The position numbers and the translations under genes are program-made. The notes under the pieces were generated by a model, which had not been told where the DNA came from, ran no database searches, and saw only the letters and a list, made by a program, of their open reading frames with translations. This document shows, one piece after another, positions 26,793 through 35,275 of a DNA stretch of 64,000 nt (the stretch's first letter is position 1; each line of letters begins with the position of its first letter). The stretch lies in NCBI GenBank assembly GCA_050084985.1, contig JBITNC010000001.1, positions 195,362,001 through 195,426,000 of the forward strand, read 5' to 3'. The stretch is from Nageia nagi (Eukaryota; Pinophyta).

Positions 26793-27165
26793 GGATGTGA
26801 AATCGAAAGAAACATGAGGTGACTTGAGATTTTGCATTCAAAGTAAAAACACAATATCATAACAAACAATTTTGATAATCAATGATAAACATTAACCATT
26901 CTAAACGTAAACAACATCATGATAAAGCTTATTAGTACTAGATATAGGTTGAGAAAACTCCCTTTTGATATTACCTTGGGCATGCTTGCCCCTTGCATTT
27001 TGCTATAGGAGGTGATAGCCTGATATGTTTGATAACCTGATAATCTTCTTGCGATGCTGATGACCCAAGACAACAAACTTGACAACACACATGACAATGA
27101 CAGGATAGACGACTTGACCACACATGTCGATCGGACGACAACTTGACAAGACCACATCACAAGAC

Positions 27166-27320
27166 AAAACATGACAACACATGACAACCCACATGACAAG
27201 ACATGATAACACACATGGTCAACTCACAAGACAAGACATGATAACACACATGACCAACTCACAAGATAAGAAATGATAACACACATGACCAATTCACAAG
27301 ATAAGACATGACAACCATAA
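27166..27320. repeat. ~42-bp tandem repeat, about 3 units
   Basis: Units of the type CATGATAACACACATGACC-AACTCACAAGA. They lead into two larger arrays. Minus-strand frames over this block are repeat-driven. Confidence 0.75.
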
Positions 27321-27332
27321 CCACACATAGGG

Positions 27333-27909
27333 GAGAGCTAAGTTCCACACAATTGAGCCTTCGCACCAAGAGGTGTACTCTAGTTGCATAAGAACCAAAC
27401 TCTGCAAAACAATGATAAGCTAATATATGAGAGCTAAGTTCCACACAACTGAGCCTTCACATCGAGAGGTGTACTCCAGTTGCATAAGAACCAAACTCCG
27501 CAAAACAATGATAAGCTGATATGTGAGAGCTAAGTTCCACACAACTGAGCCTTCGCACTGAGAGGTGTACTCTAGCTACATAAGAACCAAACTCCACAAA
27601 ATAATGATAAGCTGATATGTGAGAGCTAAGTTCCACACAACTGAGCCTTCACGCAAAGAAGTATACTATAGTTGCATAAGAACCGAACTCCATAAAATAA
27701 TGATAAGCTTATATGTGAGAGCTAAGTTCCACACAACTGAGCCTTCACACCAAGAGGTGTACTCCAGTTGCATAAGAACTAAACTCCGCAAAACAAGTGA
27801 TAAGCTGATGGGGGAGAGCTAAGTTCCACACAATTGAGCCTTCACACAAAGAAGTATACTGCAGTTGCATAAGAACCGAACTCTACAAAATAAGTGATAA
27901 ATTGATGAA
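27333..27909. repeat. 96-bp tandem array, 6 units
   Basis: Unit starts (GAGAGCTAAGTTCCACAC) are at 27333, 27429, 27525, 27621, 27717 and 27814, an almost perfect 96-bp period. Each unit carries a small inverted repeat (CACC-AAGA-GGTG) and the phrase CATAAGAACC(A/G)AACTC. It lies between the purine tract and the antisense gene. Confidence 0.95.
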
Positions 27910-27939
27910 GTTGACACTCCACTAAGAAGCATGATAAAC

Positions 27940-28765
27940 TGATAATGGGAGCTAGAACTCCACTCATAGGCACATGATAAGCTGACAATGGGAGCTGGGA
28001 CTCCGCTCATAAACACATGATAAGTTGACAATGGGAGGTGGAACTCTGCTCATAAACACATGATAAGCTGATAATGGGAGCTAGAACTCCACTCACAAGC
28101 ATGATAATCTGACCATAGGAGCTAGAACTCCACTCACAAGCATGATAATCTAACCACGGGAGCTGGAACTCCACTCATAAGCATGATAATCTGACCACAG
28201 GAGCTGGGACTCCACTCACAAGCATGATAATCTGACCACAGGAGCTGGAACTCCACTCATAAGCATGATAATCTAACCATGGGAGCTACGACTCCACTCA
28301 CAAGCATGATAATCTGACCATGGGAGCTGGAACTCCACTCACAAGCATGATAATCTGACCATGGGAGCTGTGACTCCACTCACAAGCATGATAATCTAAC
28401 CATGGGAGCTGGAACTCCACTCACAAGCATGATAATCTGACCACAGGAGCTAGGACTCCACTCATAAGCATGATAATCTAACCACGGGAGCTGGGACTCC
28501 ACTCACAAGCATGATAATTTGACCATGGGAGCTGGAACTCCACTCACAAGCATGATAATCTGACCATGGGAGCTAGGACTCCACTCATAAGCATGATAAT
28601 CTCACCACAGGAGCTGGAACTCCACTCACAAGCATGATTATCTAACCATGGGAGCTGGAACTCCACTCATAAGCATGATAATTTGACCATGGGAGCTGGG
28701 ACTCCACTTACAAGCATGATAATCTGACCACGGGAGTTGGAACTCCACTCACAAGCATGATAAGC
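27940..28765. repeat. 41-bp tandem array, about 20 units
   Basis: Units of GGGAGCTGGAACTCCACTC-ACAAGCATGATAATCTGACCAT type. Each has a dyad, GGAG-CTGG(A)A-CTCC, so the array could fold as a row of small hairpins. Units adjoin directly with no unique spacers, so it is not CRISPR-like. Confidence 0.95.
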
Positions 28766-29089
28766 TGATTATTCAGGTCTACAAACATGAAACTCAAAGC
28801 AATATTCTCCTAGATATAACATTAATCAAACATCTGTGATGTACCCATTATACTTAGATAAGCTAACTTTATGGATAAAGGAATGTGGGTGGTCCTTTCT
28901 TGCTAATTTAGAACACCAATGGTCTTCACTAAGATTACAGGTGGTCCTTTTCTTGAAGATTCTTTGAAAATCATGAAAATTAGGTCCCTACGAATCACCC
29001 CTGGATTCCAGATTAATGCCTAATTGCTTATCTATGTGTACCAAATGCTCAAATCAAAATTTGTCTTGAAGTGTGTGCCCTAACCTTTT
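28766..29089. other. Region upstream of the antisense transcript
   Basis: It holds no gene. It contains copies of the GGTGGTCC half of the dispersed quasi-palindrome (28879-28895, 28933-28947) directly upstream of the TATA box at 29090. Confidence 0.6.
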
Positions 29090-29097
29090 TATAAAAG
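29090..29097 (+). promoter_or_regulatory. TATA box for the antisense (PMD-side) transcript
   Basis: TATAAAAG within TTTTTATAAAAGGGGCCCC. It lies about 130 bp upstream of the first ATG of the plus-strand PMD-like region, at the position expected for a plant pol II promoter. It points against gag. Transcription is not shown by sequence alone. Confidence 0.6.
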
Positions 29098-29218
29098 GGG
29101 CCCCACCCTTCCTCATTTGTTTACCCTATCATTTTCATAGCTAAGAGCATCCTAAAGCTTGAGAGACTGATTCAAAGATGTTTAGCTGGTGATTTTGTCA
29201 CTATCACTAGGTGATTCC

Positions 29219-30000
29219 TCCTGTATTGCAGCTGCACGCTATGGCCCTACCGATCACACATCAAAATGGACACTAAGCTACCTTGGTGGCTGATTCTCCT
29301 ATTGGTCATCAGGTACATTACATCTCCTACCTTTTCCTTGCTTTACTTTTGCTTGTTTTCAGATTTTAGCTAACTTTTTACTAGTTTTCTGAATTGCCCC
29401 TAGGGTTTTCCTGTTGCATACCCTAGCCCTACATTTTTCCTTTTCACTTTGTTTTTTTGAATTTCTGGTATCATGGCTACACTAAGCTCATCTGTACGAA
29501 CCTGCACCCTGAATTTTATCACCCTTATTCATGGAAACAGGACCACTGGTGGTCCTTTTTGCCCTAGTTTGGACTATGGGCGGTCCTTCTCACCTGATCT
29601 AGACCGTGGGCGGTCCTTTTCATCAGTACTATTTTTGCTATTCTGTGTTTTATACCTTGACACTAACTTGTCTTTTGTCATTCTTTTCTTGCAGAACTGT
29701 GCATACCTTATGCGACCATCTGGTAAGAGTGCTACTTTCACCACTACCCAACAGTGGCCATAAATTGACACAGCCTAGAGCATTCTAGAGGACATTTCAT
29801 TCAGCCACCTTGCATTTGCTGACTATGTGTTTCATGACCGCAACATGCTGACAGCTTTGATGGAGAGGTGGGATCCAAAATCCAACACCTTTCACCACCA
29901 AACCATGAAGAAGCCTACAGAATGATTTAAGAACTAATATCTACCCCCAGACATATGCAAAATAGTGACCCAGGAGTAGGACATCCATACTGAGGGGGAT
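29219..30000 (+). pseudogene. PMD-type gene fragment, antisense cargo of the inner element
   Basis: Plus-strand reading near 29790-29930 gives ILEDISFSHLAFADYVF, then HDRNMLTALMERWDPKSNTF and HHQTMKKPTE before a stop. This is the start of a plant mobile domain (ALxxRWxPxTxTFHLP). The sequence upstream looks spliced: GT after GGTCATCAG near 29320, AG at a pyrimidine-rich TTTTCAG and at TTCTTGCAG near 29693. A 96-codon frame at 29473-29763 (MATLSSSVRT...) contains the repeated peptide D-(Y/R)-GRSF, encoded by the GGACCG-TGGG-CGGTCC motif. The second half of the PMD is not seen, so the gene is truncated or badly decayed. I infer common ancestry with the 20727-22449 gene from position, strand and motif. 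Confidence 0.6.
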
Positions 30001-30186
30001 CCAATGACTTTCATTCCAATAAAAATAGATCACATAAGAGGACCGCAGGTGGTCTTCACTGATAGATATGGAGTGCTGGTGCTCTTTTTCTTACATAAAA
30101 ATGGATCCCTGTTTCCTCTACCATAATGTTGGTTAGCATGTCTACCCTAATGTTAGTTTCGTTAGTATCAGTATGATCATGGGTGC

Positions 30187-32424
30187 TTACCAAATGATAT
30201 TTCCAAAGGGCAACTCACCCTTACTAATGCTAGCTTCATGTTGATTTTTACACCATGGTGCCCCAGTGATAATAGGGCTCTTTGTTGTACTTTCTTGTGC
30301 ATACATTATTCCTATATTATGTTTGGGCATGGGGTCTTTGTAGATTCCTAAGTTTCTATTATCTACATGCACAGGAGCTTTCCCTTTTATGTCAGGTTTT
30401 TCAAATGAGATTGCTTTTCTATCTACCAGATCTTGGATGATATCTCTGAATTTTCTACATTCACATGTTTTGTGGCCATGAACTCTATGGTATAGGCAAA
30501 ATCCTCCTGTAGTTTTAGTGGCTTGTTGGTTTACATGTGGCAATTGAATTAGACCCTTCTTCACTAATGATTGCAACAACTCATTATAATCTTCTGTGAT
30601 TTTAGTGTATACTCGGGGAGTCGGAGGCTTGCTTGATTTTTGTTTGCATTTTTCTTGTGTGATTATGTTGATTGTTGCAGTTTCCCTTTCTTCTTTTCTA
30701 AGATTCCACAAACCATTTTTCATCATGTGTTGCTCTTTATGAATCATGGAATCAATCATTTCAGAGAGGGGTTGGTCTATATAGTTAAGGAATTCAAGCA
30801 CCATCTCATCTCTAATGGAGTTTATCAACATGTGTTTTAGTTCTTTCTCATTCAAGTTTATGAATTTTGCAATTTTCTTCCATTCGGCTACAAACTTGCT
30901 AAATGGCTGATTTTCTTCCTGTTTCATTTTGGAAAGATCTATAATGAGTGGTTTTCTCTTTATGTTATATTGATATTGATCTATGAATTCACATTTTAGT
31001 TGCTCATAACTCTTGATGCTTTGATTTTCAAGTCCGTAGTACCAGTCAGATGCTTCTTTCCCTAGGCTAAGTGAAAAAAGTCTAGCTAACATATCAGAAT
31101 CATGTTGATGTCTATAAGCTGCTTCTTCAAAGATTACAATATGCATTCTCGGATCACTCCTACCATTATATTTGTCAAAATCTATGTCTTTCCCTTTCCA
31201 AATTTTACTTCTTATTCTTGAACAAAGAGGGTGACTTTCTTCTAGTTTTTCATTCTCCTTTGCTTCATTTAAATGTATTAGCCTTTTCAATTGTTCAGCC
31301 ATGTTTGCTAATTGTGCTCTCATTTTATCTAATTTTTCTTTTTCAATTTGTGAGTTTAGATTATCTTCAGGTTGCTTATTTATGAAATCTAGATTTTCAG
31401 GTTCTTCTTCACTTTCATAATCAAGTATTCTAGGAGTGAATCTTCCTATTTGTTCTCTCCATTCATGAATCAGTTGATTTTCTAGTTCTCCCATGATGAC
31501 CTGTCTTACACTCACTTGAGCTTTCCGGTAAGATTTTGTATTTATTATTTTCTTTACCTCTATCTCTTTGATTTTCTTTTCTTTATCCGACCAAAAAGGG
31601 TAATCATTAAGAAATTTTTGTGCAACAGGGTCTGTTTCAAGTTCTATTTCTGACTCACTATCAGACTCATCATCAAACTCAATTATTTCATCATCTTCTT
31701 CTTCTAATGTTATTGGTTTATGATATGCAAATGCCAAAGATGACGAAGAGGGTTCACAAACATTTTGTTTAACTATCTCAAGGGCAAAAGAATTTTGATC
31801 ATGATGGAGCATACAAAAGTTAATATGACTTTCCATGGTAGAAATGGACCGTGGGCGGTCTATTTCTATAGGGTTTAGATCGTGAGAGGTCTTATTATGA
31901 TCGATTATGATGTTTGAAAAAAAGATTGGTTCATCTAGAAATGTTCTAAAGGAAAATCTGAGACTGTTCACTGTTAAAAATTCATAGATTTTATGCAATG
32001 AATAAACTATGGTAGGATCTTCAGAGAACTTGTAGAATGCCCCAAAATGCTCTATGAATTTTTGTATCAACCTTAGTTTATCTTCAGTGAGGTTTGAATT
32101 GTTAGATTTTACCCAATGATAAAGGACCAATTGTGATTTTTTTTCCAAAGGTAGAACTAGATTTTCTAAGATTCTTGCTTCAAGGGTTTCATTATCCAAG
32201 CTATCATTATCTTCGGAATCACCATGATAGGATTCCTCATCTGGAAGTTTATCTTTGATAATCCCAGGAGCACTCTCTTTGTTTATTCTAGCACTTTTCC
32301 TAGTTGGCTCTATTCCTTTCCATATTTTTCTTTTTCTCCTATTTTGTTCTGGCAATGATTGAACTAATGAAGGATAATCTGATAATTCATTTATATCTCT
32401 ACTCATTGTTGAATCGAAAAGCAT
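30187..32424 (-). CDS. gag: Gag polyprotein, intact (745 aa)
   Basis: The only long intact frame in the window. The N-terminal ~230 residues are unrecognised and match the weak N-terminal parts of the other two gags. Residues 239-265 are very acidic (EEEDDEIIEFDDESDSESE). A charged, probably coiled-coil stretch at 355-395 precedes the Retrotrans_gag core at about 415-560 (FDKYNGRSDPRMH, LFSLSLGKEASDWYYGL, FIDQYQY, KFVAEWKKIAKFI). A zinc-knuckle-like CLYHRVHGHKTCEC lies at 643-656, then NLGIYKDPMPKHN near 692-704. That C-terminal order is typical of Tat-lineage gag. There is no protease, RT or integrase downstream. The start at 32424 is the first ATG after the PBS; a second ATG lies six codons on. 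Codons 189-192 overlap the motif GGACCGTGGGCGGTC at 31846-31860. Longer than usual for a gag alone. Confidence 0.92.
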   Translation of the reverse strand: MLFDSTMSRDINELSDYPSLVQSLPEQNRRKRKIWKGIEPTRKSARINKESAPGIIKDKLPDEESYHGDSEDNDSLDNETLEARILENLVLPLEKKSQLVLYHWVKSNNSNLTEDKLRLIQKFIEHFGAFYKFSEDPTIVYSLHKIYEFLTVNSLRFSFRTFLDEPIFFSNIIIDHNKTSHDLNPIEIDRPRSISTMESHINFCMLHHDQNSFALEIVKQNVCEPSSSSLAFAYHKPITLEEEDDEIIEFDDESDSESEIELETDPVAQKFLNDYPFWSDKEKKIKEIEVKKIINTKSYRKAQVSVRQVIMGELENQLIHEWREQIGRFTPRILDYESEEEPENLDFINKQPEDNLNSQIEKEKLDKMRAQLANMAEQLKRLIHLNEAKENEKLEESHPLCSRIRSKIWKGKDIDFDKYNGRSDPRMHIVIFEEAAYRHQHDSDMLARLFSLSLGKEASDWYYGLENQSIKSYEQLKCEFIDQYQYNIKRKPLIIDLSKMKQEENQPFSKFVAEWKKIAKFINLNEKELKHMLINSIRDEMVLEFLNYIDQPLSEMIDSMIHKEQHMMKNGLWNLRKEERETATINIITQEKCKQKSSKPPTPRVYTKITEDYNELLQSLVKKGLIQLPHVNQQATKTTGGFCLYHRVHGHKTCECRKFRDIIQDLVDRKAISFEKPDIKGKAPVHVDNRNLGIYKDPMPKHNIGIMYAQESTTKSPIITGAPWCKNQHEASISKGELPFGNIIW

Positions 32425-32430
32425 GTTTCA

Positions 32431-32444
32431 GGTCGGGTTCACCA
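32431..32444 (-). other. Primer binding site of the inner element
   Basis: Minus-strand TGGTGAACCCGACC begins two bases inside the 5' LTR, as a PBS should, starting with the TGG that pairs with a tRNA CCA end. I could not assign the tRNA; it is not the initiator-Met type (TGGTATCAGAGC). Confidence 0.65.
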
Positions 32445-32446
32445 AA

Positions 32447-33379
32447 TGTTTACAAATAAAATTGAGCGTGTAAATAAATAAATAAGCAAATATCTACAAA
32501 CTCAATATTATCTATATTTGAGCTACGGATAACAATTTATTCTCACAAATGTTTACAAATAAAATTGAGCATGCAAATAAATAAATAGATAAATATCTAC
32601 AAACCCAATATATTTGTATTTGAACTAAAGATAGCAATTTATTCTAGATAACAAAATAACCAATTCAGAAATGTAATTGTAATTATATCAAACAAGACTG
32701 TGGTTTGTATACTTACCTCACAGAACGTACCTAACAACGAAAGATGAAGATGTTGGCAATGTACTGATGATGAACTGCCTCTCAAAAACGTAGTCACCTG
32801 TGAAGATGCAAAAAGAGGACCATGGGTGGTCTGTTTCAGAGATAATAGAGCACCGACGGTGTTCCTGGTTCATAAGGGAGCACTGGTAGCCTTCTTTTGA
32901 TGATTTTTGATCTCTCAATTAAGTCCAGAGCTTTAATACGGATGTCTCAGATAGCAGTGTGATATCAGAATAGATCGTAGATGTCAGGATAGCTCGCAAA
33001 AGGAAGCACACAAACCACAGCCTTGTAGGCGGTACCAAGAGATACCTTAAGGGGTAGCCACTTACAAGACCATACGCGGGATCATGTGTATCCTTGTTGT
33101 TGTGGACTTACTATTAGATCCCTTATTTATATAGATAATAGATAATACCGCCCATAGGTCGGTGTGCATCCACATAAATAAGGTTAATTCACAAGATTTA
33201 AGATAAACACATCAATAAACAAGATAATTCATGCAACACTCAAGATAACCTATGCAATATTCATATTCAAGCCAAACATTGATATTATTACTTTAATCCA
33301 TTCAAGACATGTAGTTAGGCTAAGCATATTTCATTAATTTATTGATTTAAAAGCATAAAATCATTTTTATGTGTTAACA
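32447..33379 (-). repeat. 5' LTR of the inner element
   Basis: Same length as the other LTR (933 bp), with the same internal 103-bp duplication (second copy starting 32550) and the motif as GGACCATGGGTGGTC at 32817-32831. It ends GTGTTAACA at 33379, followed by the CTTTA duplication. Confidence 0.92.
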
Positions 33380-33384
33380 CTTTA
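33380..33384. repeat. Target site duplication CTTTA (right)
   Basis: Matches 25842-25846 exactly. Confidence 0.9.
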
Positions 33385-33909
33385 GATGAAATTATAACAA
33401 ATATTCTCTATAATAGCACCATAATCCATTCCCCAAAATATGAACCTTCCAATCTAGAAGGTGCACACCACTGGCGACATAGAAGTGGCACATCACTGAT
33501 AGCATTAGATTTGTAGTTCCTTGTATTGTGTAAAGAGAGAGATATCAAAGCTTAGAGTGTATAATAGATTCTCAAGATAGGTGGCATCAAGAGACACCAT
33601 AAGTTTGATGTTTGGGAAAACCACCTATCAAAGAGATCCAATAGGGATGTAAACCTTGTCCTCCTATATTAATACCTATAAGGAACAAAAATGGAATGAA
33701 ATTTGACATACAAAAATAACAATAATCTTTTCAATATTTAAGATAATTTAAAATTTAACCCATGGTATATGATATTGCATTGGTCCTAGTACATGATATT
33801 GCAAAATAATATCAATTTATCTTGATTTATGTATTATTTTCAATTAATCATTTAATGAGTCTAAATATGATTTATTAAATAAATAATAGATCATTTTTAG
33901 GACTCTACA
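33385..33909 (-). repeat. Outer element 5' LTR, right part
   Basis: Continues the LTR broken at 25846. It aligns with about 18060-18582, sharing for example GATAGGTGGCATCAAGAGAC and CACCTATCAAAGAGATCCAA. It ends GACTCTACA. Confidence 0.85.
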
Positions 33910-34510
33910 CCTAATACGTGTAATATTGACTTTAGTGATGATGATTTTGAAATTATCAATTAATAAAATTATGTTGGTACATCTAAAAATGAATATAAGA
34001 ATAATGGTCTTGATATCATACCTTCTAATGTTATATCTACAAAGGAATTAGTAGCTCATACTGATATATTAGAATATTTTATCACTAACAATGTTGAAGC
34101 TATTATGGATATATAGACAAAGCATGAATTATTAGTGTCATAGCCTAGAACTCCACTTTCATTAGATTCTTAGTTTTAGTATAAGAATGCAATATATTTT
34201 TAAAAAAAGAGTGTCTATCACTAAAAAGAAAAGTATTTATGTCATGTCAACATCTAACAAGAGCATGAACACTATGGAAATGGTAACCATTGAAGTTTAG
34301 TAATGGTAGCAATTGAGGGTAAGGATGAACATGATGAAGAAGCTTTTGAACCTCTAGTATAACATCTCAAATAACTTGAAATAGGTACCATTCCTGAATA
34401 CATTCACCAAGAGGTAAGAATATCTTAATTAAAACTAAAGAACCAAAAGATGTGGGTGCTCAAGTTATTGCTTTGAATAATAATTCTTATGAAAAGAAAC
34501 CTAATTGGAC
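33910..34510 (+). pseudogene. gag N-terminal remnant, part 2 (interrupted host element)
   Basis: Continuation of 17580-17851 after removal of the outer element. It reads DFSDDDFEIIN, then LEYFITNNVEAIMDI, a stop, TKHELLVS and LSLDS. This pairs with LEYFLTHNAKTIINIL and TNYELL in the minus-strand outer gag, so orientation is opposite and lineage the same. The Retrotrans_gag core is absent; LTR-like sequence begins near 34527, so an internal deletion or a separate LTR boundary lies here. Confidence 0.65.
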
Positions 34511-34526
34511 TCAATAAGAACATGAA

Positions 34527-35275
34527 ATAAAAATTGGTTTTTTTATTTATTAACAAATAATATTTTAGGTATCTAAGATATATATTATTTAAATCATACA
34601 AATATCTATAATATAAAGATTAAAATGCTAATTATATGATAAACATATGCTAATCAAGGCTAGTATATATTAATCATATTTACATCAAGAATTATCTTGA
34701 GAATATCATCAATATTTCATGTTCTTATACAATTATATTGAGATGATTATTATTATTCCAAAGTAATTTTTCATTCTCTTTTATGTATTTACAATTATAA
34801 AATGAGGTACACAACACAATAAACCTTATCAGATCTCTTTGATAGGTGCTTTTCCATACATCAACTACACTACCCAAAAGTGTCTCTTGATGGTACCTAT
34901 TTGAGAATTTGTTATGTTATAATCTTACATTACATTTTATCTTTGTTATATGCTTTCATCTTATGCATTTCATGATATCCATAGAGTGAAGAGACTATTG
35001 ACATAGCATCCATTTCATGCTTCTTTTTGATCTAGAGTTACATATTTAAGGGATGTCAAGAATTGATATAAGTCATTCAAATATCCTTACAACTTTATCT
35101 GAAAATACAATCCAATCCTCTACATAATTTTGCTACATATTGAGGATTTCTTACTTCTCATATTAGGTGCACACTTTCTTGGTATTATTCAAGTAGCCTT
35201 GATAAATGATTTGTACCTTATATTTTAGATTTGTATTTATTGTATTTATTACTATAAATCATAATTTAGTATATA
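34527..35275 (+). mobile_element. LTR copy, plus orientation (3' member of the oldest layer)
   Basis: Aligns along its whole length with 12620-13365 and less well with 16777-17481. Its ends are worn (TAAAAATTGG start, GTATATACA end), so the borders are approximate. It may be the 3' LTR of the element starting at 12620 or of the one starting at 16777. I see no purine tract before it. Confidence 0.6.

Larger units (their letters stand above)
25847..33379 (-). mobile_element. Inner gag-only LTR retrotransposon (TR-GAG-like), full length
   Basis: 7,533 bp, minus orientation. Two 933-bp LTRs (25847-26779 and 32447-33379) align without gaps and differ at about 35 positions by eye, nearly all transitions. 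There is a perfect TSD CTTTA, a PBS-like site at 32431-32444 and a purine tract at 26780-26792. The interior holds one intact gag (30187-32424), an antisense PMD-type region (29090-30000) and tandem arrays (27166-28765). No RT, RNase H, protease or integrase motif is visible on either strand, so it needs a partner for reverse transcription and integration. This matches what is called TR-GAG: LTR elements that keep only gag. Confidence 0.9.
17852..33909 (-). mobile_element. Outer gag-only LTR element with antisense PMD gene
   Basis: Minus-strand element: 5' LTR at 25664-25846 plus 33385-33909 (split by the inner insertion), decayed gag at 23400-25560, antisense PMD gene at 20727-22449, 3' LTR at 17852-18582. 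LTR ends are TGTAGACCC/TGTAAACCC and TTTACA/TCTACA. Flanks read CATAA on the left and CCTAA on the right, an imperfect target duplication. No RT, RNase H or integrase sequence is visible, so it is non-autonomous. It sits inside another gag of the same lineage. Confidence 0.75.

Noticed and set aside
26879-27214. 111-codon minus-strand frame rich in Cys and Val
   Set aside because: Mostly translation of the 42-bp tandem repeat; no domain, and not continuous with gag.
27940-28765. Regular repeats resembling a CRISPR array
   Set aside because: Units are contiguous 41-mers with no unique spacers, no cas genes, and lie inside a plant retroelement.
29574-29771. 65-codon minus-strand frame with repeated RPRSRSGEKDRP
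   Set aside because: Shadow of the quasi-palindromic motif in the antisense region; not connected to gag.
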